A stretch of 36,438 nucleotides of DNA, taken from the NCBI GenBank assembly GCA_025453975.1, contig JALOPI010000041.1, positions 1 through 36,438 of the forward strand. The letters are read 5' to 3'. Positions 1 through 8,427 of the stretch are shown in pieces (positions within the stretch are counted from its first letter, which is position 1; each line of letters opens with the position of its first letter). Below the pieces are notes generated by a model, which was not told where the DNA came from, did not search any database, and saw nothing but the letters and a program-made list of their open reading frames with translations. The stretch comes from Syntrophobacteraceae bacterium. Its GTDB lineage: Bacteria; Desulfobacterota; Syntrophobacteria; Syntrophobacterales; Syntrophobacteraceae. The position numbers and the translations under genes were made by a program.

Positions 1-28
1 GATCCGGGAAGGCATGACGGCGCCATGA
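1..28 (+). CDS. C-terminal end of an upstream gene, probably lptF (partial)
   Basis: Reading from base 2, a frame without stops runs to a TGA at 26-28, which overlaps the ATG of the next gene as ATGA. A four-base overlap is typical of translationally coupled genes, and lptF commonly lies directly upstream of lptG. Only eight codons are inside the window, so the identity rests on context. Another frame closes at 15-17, so the choice of frame is itself uncertain. Confidence 0.35.
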
Positions 29-1104
29 AGATCCTCTCGCGCTATGTGCTCAAGCACCTCCTTCCCCTCTTCACCCTGGCGCTCCTCGCCTTCGTGGGGC
101 TGTACCTCATCATCGACTTTTTCGAAAAGGTGGACGATCTCCTGGAAAAGCAGGTCCCAGCCTTCCAGGCCGCCCTTTACTTTCTGTGCAAGATCCCCCT
201 GGTGGCCATGCAGGGAATTCCCATGAGCCTGCTCCTGGCGACCCTCATCGCCCTCGGCATTCTCAAGCGCAACCGGGAGCTGACGGCTCTCCGGGCCGCC
301 GGCATCCACACCTTCCGCTATGCGGGCCCCATCGTGGGCGCTGCCTTCGTCGTGGCCGTCCTTCATTTCGGACTCGGAGAAACCCTGGCGCGGGGACTGA
401 GCCAGAAGTCACAGGCCATCTGGCAGGAATACGTTCAAAACCGCAAACAGACACTCTCCTGGAGCCAGGAGAACGTCTGGTTCCGGGGCCACAACATCAT
501 TTACCAGATTCGGCTTCACGACCGGAAGCTCCAGACCCTCGAGAAAGTGACCCTCTTTTTCCTCGATGATCATTTCCGTTTGACGGAGCGACTGGATGCG
601 AAGCGACTCCGATGGGAGAACGACGGGTGGATCGCCGAGGATGGACTCGTCCTCCGATTCAGCGGAGAGGAGATTCAGCAGGAATGGTTCCAGTCACTGC
701 CCCTGAGCCTCCAGGAAACGCTCGATGATTTCTCGAGTCTCGTGACGCTGCCCGAGGAGCTGGGCTGGCTCGATCTCTACCGCTACACTCAAAAGATCCG
801 AAAGGAAGGTTACAATGCCGTCCCTTACGAAGTCGAGCTCAACCTGCGGGCCGCGGCTCCCGTCACCACCCTCATTCTGACGCTTCTCGGAATCACGCTG
901 GCCCTGAGGCAGAGTCCCCACGGGGGCATCGCCGTCGGCATCGGCCTTGCCCTCATCGTCGCGTCCCTCTACATGGTCCTGACCCATCTGGGGTCATCCC
1001 TCGCCATGGCCGGCATTCTTCCACCGATGGTGGGAGTTTGGGCCGGCAATCTGATCTTTGGGGCGGTTTCCTTGTATCTCTGGCTCAGGGAAACGGGCGG
1101 GTAA
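25..1104 (+). CDS. lptG: LPS export ABC transporter permease LptG
   Basis: YjgP/YjgQ family permease (359 aa). With LptF and the LptB ATPase it extracts lipopolysaccharide from the inner membrane and passes it to the LptC/LptA bridge. The sequence has the family layout: an N-terminal segment starting MKILSRYVLKH, hydrophobic helices at about 15-35, 50-80 and 95-115, a long soluble periplasmic region (about 120-265, the beta-jellyroll in known structures), and three C-terminal helices (about 272-292, 300-322 and 332-353). The length is normal for the family. The start codon overlaps the stop of the preceding frame, so an lptFG pair is likely. LptF and LptG are similar; I chose LptG because of its position as the second gene and its N-terminus. 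Confidence 0.88.
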   Translation: MKILSRYVLKHLLPLFTLALLAFVGLYLIIDFFEKVDDLLEKQVPAFQAALYFLCKIPLVAMQGIPMSLLLATLIALGILKRNRELTALRAAGIHTFRYAGPIVGAAFVVAVLHFGLGETLARGLSQKSQAIWQEYVQNRKQTLSWSQENVWFRGHNIIYQIRLHDRKLQTLEKVTLFFLDDHFRLTERLDAKRLRWENDGWIAEDGLVLRFSGEEIQQEWFQSLPLSLQETLDDFSSLVTLPEELGWLDLYRYTQKIRKEGYNAVPYEVELNLRAAAPVTTLILTLLGITLALRQSPHGGIAVGIGLALIVASLYMVLTHLGSSLAMAGILPPMVGVWAGNLIFGAVSLYLWLRETGG

Positions 1105-1126
1105 AGGCGAGGAAGGGAAGATACAG

Positions 1127-1160
1127 GAGCGGGCGGTCCGGAAGCCCACGCCCCCCGCTC
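1127..1160. terminator. Weak GC-rich hairpin between convergent genes
   Basis: GAGCGGG at 1127-1133 can pair with CCCGCTC at 1154-1160 across a 20-base loop, 23 bases after the lptG stop. There is no T-run, so this is a weak candidate for a transcription end between lptG (+) and the receiver gene (-). The rest of 1105-1315 shows nothing else. Confidence 0.25.
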
Positions 1161-1315
1161 TCCGCATCCGGTGTTTCGAACATCCCAGGGAAAAAATGAA
1201 AGAAGATGGTATCCCTGAACAGGGGGAAATGCCGTCGATCCACAACGCTTCACGGAAGTCGGCACCGGCCCGGGAGCGCTTGACTGACCCCGTGACTCCC
1301 GGCAGCTCCGGCCCA

Positions 1316-1678
1316 TCAGGGCAGCCGGGTCTCCAATGCCATGGCGATCTTGTGCTTGAGCTCCGTGAGATCGAAGCTCTTCACGACGTAGAAGTCCGCC
1401 GCGATGGATTTCATATCTTCCTTGAACGTGTCGTAGGCTGTCGAAAGGATCACCGGGAGATCATAGAACTGGTTCCGGATGTCCTGTAGCAGGTCCAGCC
1501 CATTGTAGTCGACCATCTTGATGTCCAGGACCACCAGGTCCGGCTTTTCCTCGTCAATACGTTCCAGAAGCTTGTACCCGTTCTCCGCCGTGATGACCTC
1601 ATAGCCCGCCTCTTTCAGCTCTTCGGAGTAGAGCAGTCGGATGTGCTCTTCATCATCCACAACCAGGATCTTCGGCAT
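1316..1678 (-). CDS. Stand-alone CheY-like response regulator receiver protein
   Basis: A 120-aa receiver domain with no output domain. The acidic pocket (D8, D9), phospho-acceptor Asp52 in VVLDIKM, switch Thr/Ser around T80 and conserved Lys100 are all visible. The usual Lys-Pro after the last strand is Lys-Ser here. The start is ATG at 1678, preceded by AAGGAGG with about 7 bases spacing; a longer open frame reading back into the glycosyltransferase gene has no such support. It lies 22 bases downstream of the glycosyltransferase on the same strand, so the two are probably co-transcribed. No histidine kinase is adjacent, so the partner kinase is unknown. It probably acts by protein-protein contact, but its target cannot be told from sequence. 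Confidence 0.9.
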   Translation of the reverse strand: MPKILVVDDEEHIRLLYSEELKEAGYEVITAENGYKLLERIDEEKPDLVVLDIKMVDYNGLDLLQDIRNQFYDLPVILSTAYDTFKEDMKSIAADFYVVKSFDLTELKHKIAMALETRLP

Positions 1679-1700
1679 GTCGGTTCCTCCTTGGGGTCGA

Positions 1701-2915
1701 TCACTCCCATCTCTTGACCAGATGAGGTTTGTTTTCTTCGAAAATGGTGCACTCGTTCTCGATGTATTCTTCAGCTTGCTGGAGTGACATCCGCTCGGTC
1801 TTCTTGACCAGGGTGAGGACCTTGCCCAGGTAAAGCGGCAGCAGGGCATCGAGGAGATCGACACGCTCGGCCTCGTTCATGCCGCGATAAGCGACGGCGG
1901 CGTCGAAGAGAATGCGGGCCCAGGTCTGGCTGGGGAGGGAAAAATGCTGCAGCCCGAGGCCACGGATCTCAACCAGTTTGTGATAGACCGTCTGATCGAA
2001 CACGGCCTGCCAGATGTGTCCAAAGCTGTCGAATCCCTGGACGAACCGGTCGTGGATACGGGCGGTGTTGACTTCGACGGGGATCGGCGTCTCCACTTCC
2101 TGGGCCTCCATGCCGGACAGAGCGGTGGGCTTGCTCCATTTCACCTGTCGCCAGAAGTCGGCGTAGTGGATCATCAGGTCGAAGATGGTGGCCACGATCT
2201 GTCGAAAGAGCTGAGACAGATGCGCGTAAGGGTCCTTCACCCGATGGATCTTGGGGGCTCCGATAAAGGCCTGACTCAGGGGAATTCGACTGCTCAGGGC
2301 CACCGTGGTCATCCAGGTGTCGATACCGAACTGCTCGACGGAATCGGTCCATACGGGGCACTCCAGGAATGTCTCGACCAGGTCGCCCTTGAAGGCGAAA
2401 TCCCCGGCATTGGGCTGTCGAACCCGCCGCCCGTAAAGGCATCGCGTCAGGGGATAGACGATGGAGGTGGTGAGGGTCGCCTCATATTTGTGCCGCACAT
2501 AGAGCGGGCATACATAGCCCATGCCCTTGAGCACCGGCTCACCCAGCTTCTTGATCCAGTGGGGCCCGATGTTGGAGATATCGGCTTCCACCACCACCAC
2601 GGCCTTGGCCTCGAGCTTCCGCACCAGCTCGTAAAGATTCCGCAGGTTCTTCCCCTTGCCATGGGTCCCGGGCGGAGTGGACAGATAGATCCGCGGTATG
2701 TCGCTTCGGGCCGAGAAGAAAGCCTCGCGGGTCCCGTCGGCGGAATGATTGTCACAATTGACGATGACTCCGTTCAACTGCCCGAAGTGCTCCAGGAGGC
2801 CGCGAGCCGCGCATTCCGTCGTCTTCGCGATGGTCTCCGACTCGTTGAACGTGGGAATGGCCACCACGATGTCACATCTGGCAACCTCATGGGGATTCTC
2901 TTCCATCAATGGCAT
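1701..2915 (-). CDS. GT81-like glycosyltransferase (glucosylglycerate / glucosyl-3-phosphoglycerate synthase type)
   Basis: A 404-aa GT-A fold glycosyltransferase. Near the N-terminus is the nucleotide-sugar strand VVAIPTFNESETI, followed by VIVNCDNHSADGT and an acidic motif VVEADIS where the DxD usually sits. The QPNAGDFAFKGDLVE segment and a long helical C-terminus recall the GpgS/Ggs family (GT81), which makes the compatible solute glucosylglycerate from NDP-glucose and (phospho)glycerate. The substrate is inferred from family resemblance only. I chose ATG at 2915, with AGGAG about 8 bases upstream, over an in-frame TTG at 2939. It is followed after 22 bases by a receiver protein, suggesting a two-gene operon. 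No phosphatase of the GpgP type is beside it, which would fit either a direct glucosylglycerate synthase or a phosphatase elsewhere. Confidence 0.72.
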   Translation of the reverse strand: MPLMEENPHEVARCDIVVAIPTFNESETIAKTTECAARGLLEHFGQLNGVIVNCDNHSADGTREAFFSARSDIPRIYLSTPPGTHGKGKNLRNLYELVRKLEAKAVVVVEADISNIGPHWIKKLGEPVLKGMGYVCPLYVRHKYEATLTTSIVYPLTRCLYGRRVRQPNAGDFAFKGDLVETFLECPVWTDSVEQFGIDTWMTTVALSSRIPLSQAFIGAPKIHRVKDPYAHLSQLFRQIVATIFDLMIHYADFWRQVKWSKPTALSGMEAQEVETPIPVEVNTARIHDRFVQGFDSFGHIWQAVFDQTVYHKLVEIRGLGLQHFSLPSQTWARILFDAAVAYRGMNEAERVDLLDALLPLYLGKVLTLVKKTERMSLQQAEEYIENECTIFEENKPHLVKRWE

Positions 2916-3012
2916 GCCGTACTCTCCTGACTGACTCAAGACTTAAGCTGTCGATGGCACCTCGGAGACCTCCGAAAAGCCGCCGGTGGCCCGTTGCCGA
3001 GGAAGGGCAGGC

Positions 3013-3186
3013 CTAATCTCCATCGCGACGGCTGTGAGCCGACTCGAGCACATAGGCGAAAAAAATCAGCATCAAAGCGATTCCAGCGGTCATCGCGCCC
3101 CCCGAGGCCGGAAAGAACCAGCGCACCAGCATGAACGCGAACAACACTCCGAGAAGCACTCGAATGGCCAGGACCTTGGCTCTCAT
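3013..3186 (-). CDS. Small two-helix membrane protein, unknown function
   Basis: A 57-aa frame starting MRAKVLAIRV. It contains two hydrophobic stretches (about 5-24 and 29-47) separated by PASGG, and ends in a charged tail, SAHSRRDGD. That is the pattern of a small inner-membrane hairpin protein. The start at 3186 has no good ribosome-binding site. An in-frame ATG at 3300 would add a segment that does not look protein-like. It sits 97 bases upstream of the glycosyltransferase on the same strand. I do not recognise the family; the call rests on hydrophobicity and position. Confidence 0.45.
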   Translation of the reverse strand: MRAKVLAIRVLLGVLFAFMLVRWFFPASGGAMTAGIALMLIFFAYVLESAHSRRDGD

Positions 3187-3565
3187 GGAGCTGGGATATC
3201 CTTGCGGCGCTGCCGAAGCCGCAGCCCACGGGTCGGGAGTGCACCACGGCACTCGATCATCGGCGATGCCACGGGAGCACAGACTTGTGGCATCGGGCAT
3301 CCTAACGATCGTCCCAGACCTTGTCAAGCCGCGAAGCCGCGAACCATGACGGACCCTCGGCCCCGGTCATTGCCGGGTGAGATCCGGGCGGTGGAATCAG
3401 TGGAAAACATGGATGAAGCTCCGCGCAATCCACCGTAAGCGTTGCACTCACGGCGGCCGGCACGGTATAGTGACCAAAGCGGATTTTAGGACCGTACTCG
3501 ATTTTGCCCCTTCCGCGGATCCCCGCGGGACGCAATGGAAGGAGCCTCCAAGGAGGAGAAGAGCC
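3187..3565. other. Intergenic region between divergent small membrane gene and universal stress gene
   Basis: About 380 bases without a convincing gene. It holds a good sigma70-type promoter facing the stress gene (3442-3471) and the upstream region of the minus-strand gene. Short frames crossing it on both strands have arginine/proline-rich translations typical of shadows. Confidence 0.6.
3442..3471 (+). promoter_or_regulatory. Sigma70-type promoter for the universal stress protein
   Basis: TTGCAC at 3442-3447 and TATAGT at 3466-3471 are separated by 18 bases. Each differs from consensus in few positions. The predicted start of transcription near 3478 would leave a leader of roughly 90 bases before the ATG at 3566. 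Confidence 0.6.
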
Positions 3566-4036
3566 ATGCGAGCGGACTTGTTCAAGAACATCGCGTTTTG
3601 TACGGATTTTTCCGAAAATGCCGACGAAGCTTTCATCGCGGCCAAGGATCTGGCTTGGCATTACGGAGCCACCCTCCATATTGCCCATGTCATGGTGACG
3701 TTCTCCGTCGCCCCACCGGCCCACCAGTCCTTCATGCCCATCGAATACGACGCCAAGTTCATCGACCAGGTGAAGGAGGGGGCACAGGAAACCATTCAGA
3801 CCCGCTACATTGCTCAGCTCAAGGAAAAGCAGCCCTACGAGACTCATCTGCTCTCTGGCTACGCGTCGACGGAGATCATCCGGCTTGCGGAGGATCGCGA
3901 GATCGATTTGATCGTCATGGGGTCCCACGGTCTCACCGGCCTGGCCCACGTGCTTTTCGGAAGCACGGCGGACCGCGTGGTGCGGAAAGCCCCCTGCTCG
4001 GTGCTCACCGTTCGCATTGGGAAGCGCGAGGCATAA
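3566..4036 (+). CDS. Universal stress protein (UspA family, ATP-binding type)
   Basis: A 156-aa single-domain Usp. The N-terminal strand FKNIAFCTDFSENADEA and the C-terminal nucleotide loop G-x2-G-x9-G-S/T (in MGSHGLTGLAHVLFGST, residues about 130-145) are the classic signature of the ATP-binding MJ0577-like subgroup. Such proteins are cytoplasmic homodimers that help survival under starvation or stress by mechanisms that are often unclear. The start is ATG at 3566 with AGGAGG at 3551-3556; the longer open frame upstream is not coding-like. It has its own promoter, and the next gene lies 65 bases downstream on the same strand. Confidence 0.93.
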   Translation: MRADLFKNIAFCTDFSENADEAFIAAKDLAWHYGATLHIAHVMVTFSVAPPAHQSFMPIEYDAKFIDQVKEGAQETIQTRYIAQLKEKQPYETHLLSGYASTEIIRLAEDREIDLIVMGSHGLTGLAHVLFGSTADRVVRKAPCSVLTVRIGKREA

Positions 4037-4101
4037 CGTCAGCCGGCCCGGCATCGTCTTCATGACCAGTGATCTTCATACACTAAAGGGACAGGATTCT
4101 C

Positions 4102-5121
4102 ATGACCTCGGACTCATCGGTACTCGTCACCGGCTGTGCGGGCTTCATCGGATATCACCTTTGTCTGCGACTCCTTCGCAGCGGGCGCGGCGTCGTGGGA
4201 CTCGACAGCATGAGCCCCTATTACGACGTCACCTTGAAAGAGGCGCGCCTGAAGCAGCTCGAGGCTTTCAGCACCTTCAGGTTTTACCGGTTGCATCTCG
4301 AGGACCGGAGCGGCATTGAGGCTTTGTTCGCCGACAACGAGCTCCCGGTGGTGGTCCATCTCGCCGCCCAGGCCGGCGTTCGTTATTCCCTCACCAACCC
4401 CCACTCCTACGTGGACAGCAACCTCACGGGATTCCTGCATATCCTCGAGGGCTGCCGCCACCGAGGGGTCGGGCACCTGCTTTTCGCCTCATCCAGCTCA
4501 GTCTACGGCGCCAACACGCGCATGCCGTTCTCCGTTCACGATAACGTGGACCATCCCGTGTCCCTTTACGCCGCCACCAAGAAAGCCAATGAGCTCATGG
4601 CCCACACCTATGCCCATCTTTACGGCCTACCCTCCACGGGCCTGAGGTTCTTCACGGTGTACGGGCCCTGGGGGCGGCCGGACATGGCGCTCTTCCTGTT
4701 CACGCGCGCCATCCTCGCGGGTGAGCCCATCCAGGTCTTCAACAACGGCAGGATGAAACGCGATTTCACCTACATCGATGACATCGTCGAAGGGATCGTG
4801 CGCATCATGGCCAAGCCGCCGGAGCCCAATCCATCCTGGTCGGGGGATTCCCCGGACCCTGGCACGAGCTACGCTCCCTACCGGATCTACAACATCGGCA
4901 ACAACCAGCCCGTGGAGCTCATGCGATACATCGAAGTCCTGGAGAGCTGCCTGGGAAAAACCGCCGAAAAGCATTTCATGCCGCTTCAGCCCGGCGACGT
5001 GCCGGCCACTTACGCGGACATCCATGATCTCTCCCGCGATTTCGACTTTCATCCCCGCACTTCCGTCGAGGAAGGCATTGCCCGCTTCGTGAGCTGGTAC
5101 CGGGAATTCTACGGCGTCTGA
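4102..5121 (+). CDS. NAD-dependent epimerase, probably UDP-glucuronate 4-epimerase
   Basis: A 339-aa extended short-chain dehydrogenase/reductase. The Rossmann motif TGCAGFIG is at residues 10-17, the SSSVYG strand at 131-136, and the catalytic Tyr156-x3-Lys160 lies in YAATK. The AAQAGVRYS segment, FFTVYGPWGRPDMA and RDFTYIDDI are characteristic of the LpsL/CapI/GAE group that converts UDP-glucuronate to UDP-galacturonate for surface polysaccharides. The length is normal. The start at 4102 follows an AGGGACAGGA stretch. No other polysaccharide genes adjoin it apart from the glycosyltransferase 1.2 kb away on the other strand, so its pathway here is open. Distinction from UDP-glucose 4-epimerase rests on motif resemblance. 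Confidence 0.85.
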   Translation: MTSDSSVLVTGCAGFIGYHLCLRLLRSGRGVVGLDSMSPYYDVTLKEARLKQLEAFSTFRFYRLHLEDRSGIEALFADNELPVVVHLAAQAGVRYSLTNPHSYVDSNLTGFLHILEGCRHRGVGHLLFASSSSVYGANTRMPFSVHDNVDHPVSLYAATKKANELMAHTYAHLYGLPSTGLRFFTVYGPWGRPDMALFLFTRAILAGEPIQVFNNGRMKRDFTYIDDIVEGIVRIMAKPPEPNPSWSGDSPDPGTSYAPYRIYNIGNNQPVELMRYIEVLESCLGKTAEKHFMPLQPGDVPATYADIHDLSRDFDFHPRTSVEEGIARFVSWYREFYGV

Positions 5122-5421
5122 TCTCGGGACGAGTCATTCCGGGAAGGGCTGACCCATCGACGACGGGTCACTTTCATGGTGGGCCCCTCAGGGCGTCCAG
5201 GCTGCTCCATTCAGGGGCGGGGGGAGAAGCTTGTCCGCAAGCAGGCGAGCCCCCATGGGCAGGCACGCCCGGGATCATCAGGTCCAGGGTGCCCCCTCGA
5301 CCCGACAAGATTCCTGGAGGGCGGGGGGTTCCGCCAACGTCGATCACGACATAATGTAAATGAAATACACTGAAGATTGACCTCAAGCAACGTAAACATC
5401 ACCAGCAAGGGGGATGTGGAG
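5122..5421. other. Intergenic region before the large exported protein
   Basis: Three hundred bases with no convincing gene. A 6-bp hairpin (5150-5170) may end the epimerase transcript. An AT-richer patch near 5348-5375 could hold the promoter of the next gene, but I could not find a well-spaced -35/-10 pair. No known riboswitch shape was recognised. Confidence 0.5.
5150..5170 (+). terminator. Possible weak terminator after the epimerase gene
   Basis: TGACCC at 5150-5155 pairs with GGGTCA at 5165-5170 across a 9-base loop and is followed by CTTTCAT, which is only a poor T-tract. Its position 29 bases after the stop codon is suitable. Confidence 0.3.
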
Positions 5422-8250
5422 ATGGGAGAGCCAGGATGCCGACGGGCGATGTTGGGTGGAGTGGCCTTGGTCGTGGCTCTGGCAGCCGTTTTCGGCATGC
5501 CGGAGCGGGCGCCGGCCGCAACGGATGAATGGCCGAGGCGGTTCCAGGACTCCAAGCGCGAGGTGCTCGTTTATCAGCCTCAGCTGGAGGATTTCAATGA
5601 CGACAGGCTTTCAGCGAGGGCCGCGGTTTCGGCCCGAAAGAAAGAGTGGAAGGACCCTGTTTTCGGAGCCATCTGGATTGACGCGCGGGTCTCGGTCGAT
5701 CGGGACACGCGAATGGCCTCCATCCACAACATCAAGATAACCGACGTCAAGTTCCCCAGCGCCTCGCCGGAGGACGTCGCCACCATCAAGGATTTCATGA
5801 ACGAGCAGCTGGAAGGCGATGTCCACACCATTGCCATGGACCGTCTGGTGGCAGCCATGCAGCTGGTTGAAAAGCAGCGGGAGCAGGATGCGAATCTCGG
5901 AAACGACCCCCCCAAAATCATCTATCGATCCCAGCCGGCTGTCCTCGTTCTGCTCGACGGTGAGCCGAAACTGATGCCCGTTCCGGACTCTCCGCTCATG
6001 CGGGTGGTCAACACCCCCTTCGTGATGCTCTATGCGCCGTCGGACAAAGCCTACTACCTCCGGGCGGGAGAGACCTGGGCCATGGCCCTGGCTCTCCAGG
6101 GCCCCTGGAAGCCGGTGGAGACCCTGCCCCAGGCCATCCAGGATCTCCAGGAAAAGGTCAGACGCGAGGCAGCCAGACAGGCTGAAAAACAGGGAGTGAA
6201 GGGGGAGCGAAAAGGGGGCGCGAAGGCTGGCCCATCCAAGACCGACGGCTCCGCCCAGAAGGTCGAGATGACGGAGGGCGGCGACCTGCCCGAGATTGTC
6301 GTGGTCACGGAGCCCTCGGAGCTCATCGTGACCGAGGGTGAGCCTCAATACACGCCCATCGAGGGCACCAACCTCCTTTACGTCAGCAACACCGACAACA
6401 ATATCTTCATGGATGCCTCCGAAAAGCAGTTCTACGTGCTCCTTTCCGGCCGGTGGTTCAAGGGCGCATCCCTCGAAAACGGCCCATGGACCTATGTGCC
6501 TTCCACGGGGCTCCCATCCGATTTCGCCAAAATCCCCGAAGGGTCCGTGAAGGGTTTTGTCCTGGTCAGCGTCGCGGGAACCCAGGAAGCCAGGGAAGCC
6601 GTCATGGACAGCTATATTCCCCAGACGGCGGCCATCGACCGCGGGAAAGCCAGTATCGAGATCAAGTACGATGGGGATCCGGAGTTCGAAAAGATCCCCA
6701 ACGTTGACGTGGAATATGCCGTCAATACCCCGGACGCGGTTTTCAAGGCCCAGGGAAAGTACTTCGCCTGCGTCGACGCCGTGTGGTACGAATCCCCCTC
6801 GCCCACCGGTCCATGGAAGGTGAGCGTGGAAGTGGCCGGGGACATTTACAAGATTCCACCCAGCAACCCTCACTACAATGCCAGGTATGTGAAAGTTTAC
6901 GATTCCACCGACGACGTGGCGTATGTCGGATACACGCCGGGCTACACGGGGAGCTACGTGGATGAGGGCGCCGTCGTGTACGGCACCGGCTACCGGTATC
7001 CGACCTACAGCAGTGGCACCACCTACATTCCATCCCCTTCCACGTACGGGTATTCGGCCGTTTACAATCCCTATCAGGCCACATGGGGTTATCAGCCCGT
7101 ATACTATAATCCCTACTCCTGGCTGGCTCCGGCCATCGTGGGCGTGGGGGTCGGCATTGCCGTGGCGGCCATTGTCGACAACTGGCGGGATGACTACCGC
7201 TATCCCTACTACCGGGGATGGTGGGGTGGTGGCGGCTACCACTATCACAATGTCCACTACCACCATCATTATCACCACAACAATGCCGGCTGGAGACCAC
7301 GGCCCACCCCCTACTGGAGGCCGGGGGACAGGCCCACTTGGCGGCCGGGCGAGCGCCCATGGAGACCCGGAAGCCGCCCCGGCTGGAGACCGGGTGATCG
7401 ACCTGGCTGGGCCGGCAATCGACCTGACTGGAGGCCTGGCGACCGCCCCGGACGGCCGGGCGACCGACCTGGGTGGCGGCCCGGCGACCGCCCCGGACGC
7501 CCCACCACGCTTCCGGCCACGAGGCCCAACCTTTACAACCGTCCCGGGATGGAGAACAAGCTGGCGGATGCCAGCCAGATCCGGAGGCCGGGCCGAGGCG
7601 ACCGTTTGGAAGCACGCCCCGTGAGCACCCGGCCTGGCGGCGATCGGCTCGACGCGGCTCGCCCGGGTGCCGGGAGGCCGGCCATGGAAAGGCCTGCGGC
7701 GCGACCCGCCAGAGGCGAAGGTCGTCCCGACAAGGCGTTGAGGCCGGCATCCGAGCAGATGAAGCGGAACAATGTCTTTGCGGATCAGGAAGGGAACGTC
7801 TACCGCCGCGACCGGAAGGGTAACTGGCAGCAACGGGACACCAAGGGGTGGTCCAGTGTGGACCGAACGTCGCGAGAGCAGGTGGGGCGGCCCTCCCGGG
7901 AGGGGGATCGGGCCAGGAGGGAGGTGGTCTCACGACCTGCTCGGCGGCCCGCCGCCGACACAGCACGGTTGAACCAGGAGTTCAGAGCCAGGGAGCGCGG
8001 GGCAGAACGGGCCAATCAGTTCAGAGGATCCCAGAGCTTCGAGACTCGCTCGGCATTCGGACGTTCTTCGGGCGGGAGCCGTGGAGGCGACTTTTCCGGT
8101 TTTCGCGGCAGCAGCCGGGGCGGTGACCGATCGGGTTTCCGCGCAGGCGGTGGCGGCCGGGGCGGCGGGGGTGAGGGCCGCGGCGGCCGCGGCGGGGGTG
8201 GACGTGGAGGTGGAGGCGGCGGCCGTGGAGGAGGTGGACGCGGTCGGTAA
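5422..8250 (+). CDS. Large exported mosaic protein: GPW modules, His cluster, Pro-Arg repeats, Gly-Arg tail
   Basis: A 942-aa protein with a signal peptide (hydrophobic 11-25, likely cleavage after APAA near residue 33). It continues with an alpha/beta-looking region (about 35-190). Three related modules follow, each with an aromatic pair, a Trp and then GPW (about 205-235, 330-360 and 440-470), split by a Lys-rich linker near 245-285. A Tyr/Pro/Gly-rich part leads to one hydrophobic segment (about 567-588, APAIVGVGVGIAVAAI) and a His-rich stretch (about 604-623). Next come repeated W-R-P-G-D-R-P units (about 634-693) and an almost pure Gly/Arg tail (about 887-942). I chose ATG at 5422, preceded by AAGGGGG, over an in-frame TTG at 5377. 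Similar proteins are usually annotated as hypothetical or carbohydrate-binding; no function can be assigned. The cell envelope is the likely location. Confidence 0.8.
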   Translation: MGEPGCRRAMLGGVALVVALAAVFGMPERAPAATDEWPRRFQDSKREVLVYQPQLEDFNDDRLSARAAVSARKKEWKDPVFGAIWIDARVSVDRDTRMASIHNIKITDVKFPSASPEDVATIKDFMNEQLEGDVHTIAMDRLVAAMQLVEKQREQDANLGNDPPKIIYRSQPAVLVLLDGEPKLMPVPDSPLMRVVNTPFVMLYAPSDKAYYLRAGETWAMALALQGPWKPVETLPQAIQDLQEKVRREAARQAEKQGVKGERKGGAKAGPSKTDGSAQKVEMTEGGDLPEIVVVTEPSELIVTEGEPQYTPIEGTNLLYVSNTDNNIFMDASEKQFYVLLSGRWFKGASLENGPWTYVPSTGLPSDFAKIPEGSVKGFVLVSVAGTQEAREAVMDSYIPQTAAIDRGKASIEIKYDGDPEFEKIPNVDVEYAVNTPDAVFKAQGKYFACVDAVWYESPSPTGPWKVSVEVAGDIYKIPPSNPHYNARYVKVYDSTDDVAYVGYTPGYTGSYVDEGAVVYGTGYRYPTYSSGTTYIPSPSTYGYSAVYNPYQATWGYQPVYYNPYSWLAPAIVGVGVGIAVAAIVDNWRDDYRYPYYRGWWGGGGYHYHNVHYHHHYHHNNAGWRPRPTPYWRPGDRPTWRPGERPWRPGSRPGWRPGDRPGWAGNRPDWRPGDRPGRPGDRPGWRPGDRPGRPTTLPATRPNLYNRPGMENKLADASQIRRPGRGDRLEARPVSTRPGGDRLDAARPGAGRPAMERPAARPARGEGRPDKALRPASEQMKRNNVFADQEGNVYRRDRKGNWQQRDTKGWSSVDRTSREQVGRPSREGDRARREVVSRPARRPAADTARLNQEFRARERGAERANQFRGSQSFETRSAFGRSSGGSRGGDFSGFRGSSRGGDRSGFRAGGGGRGGGGEGRGGRGGGGRGGGGGGRGGGGRGR

Positions 8251-8427
8251 GACTGCTCCCCGAAGCTCAGCCCGGGAACCTTCACTCTGCCGCGCGCTGG
8301 AATATGGGCTCCTCCCGATCAGGGCCGGGGTCGACCGAAAGATCACCCCCACCCCCCGGTGCATCGCGATCGAATTCCATGAGGTCCCAAGCCCGGCTAT
8401 CGAAAGCCGCTGCCTCCGGAGGCATCG

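Noticed and set aside
5210-5420. Structured leader considered as a riboswitch before the exported protein
   Set aside because: Short stems are present, but I could not match the conserved core of a c-di-GMP or other known riboswitch.
7321-7500. Regular short repeats considered as a CRISPR array
   Set aside because: The repeats are in frame, imperfect and coding (Pro-Gly-Asp-Arg), without unique spacers or Cas genes.
5611-7833. 740-aa open frame on the minus strand opposite the exported mosaic protein
   Set aside because: The plus-strand frame has a signal peptide, ribosome-binding site and coherent modules. The antisense translation is Val/Gly/Pro/Arg-rich, as expected from GC-rich codon shadows.
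6743-7966. 407-aa minus-strand frame
   Set aside because: Rich in Pro, Arg, Ser and Cys with no domain; it lies fully within the same plus-strand gene.
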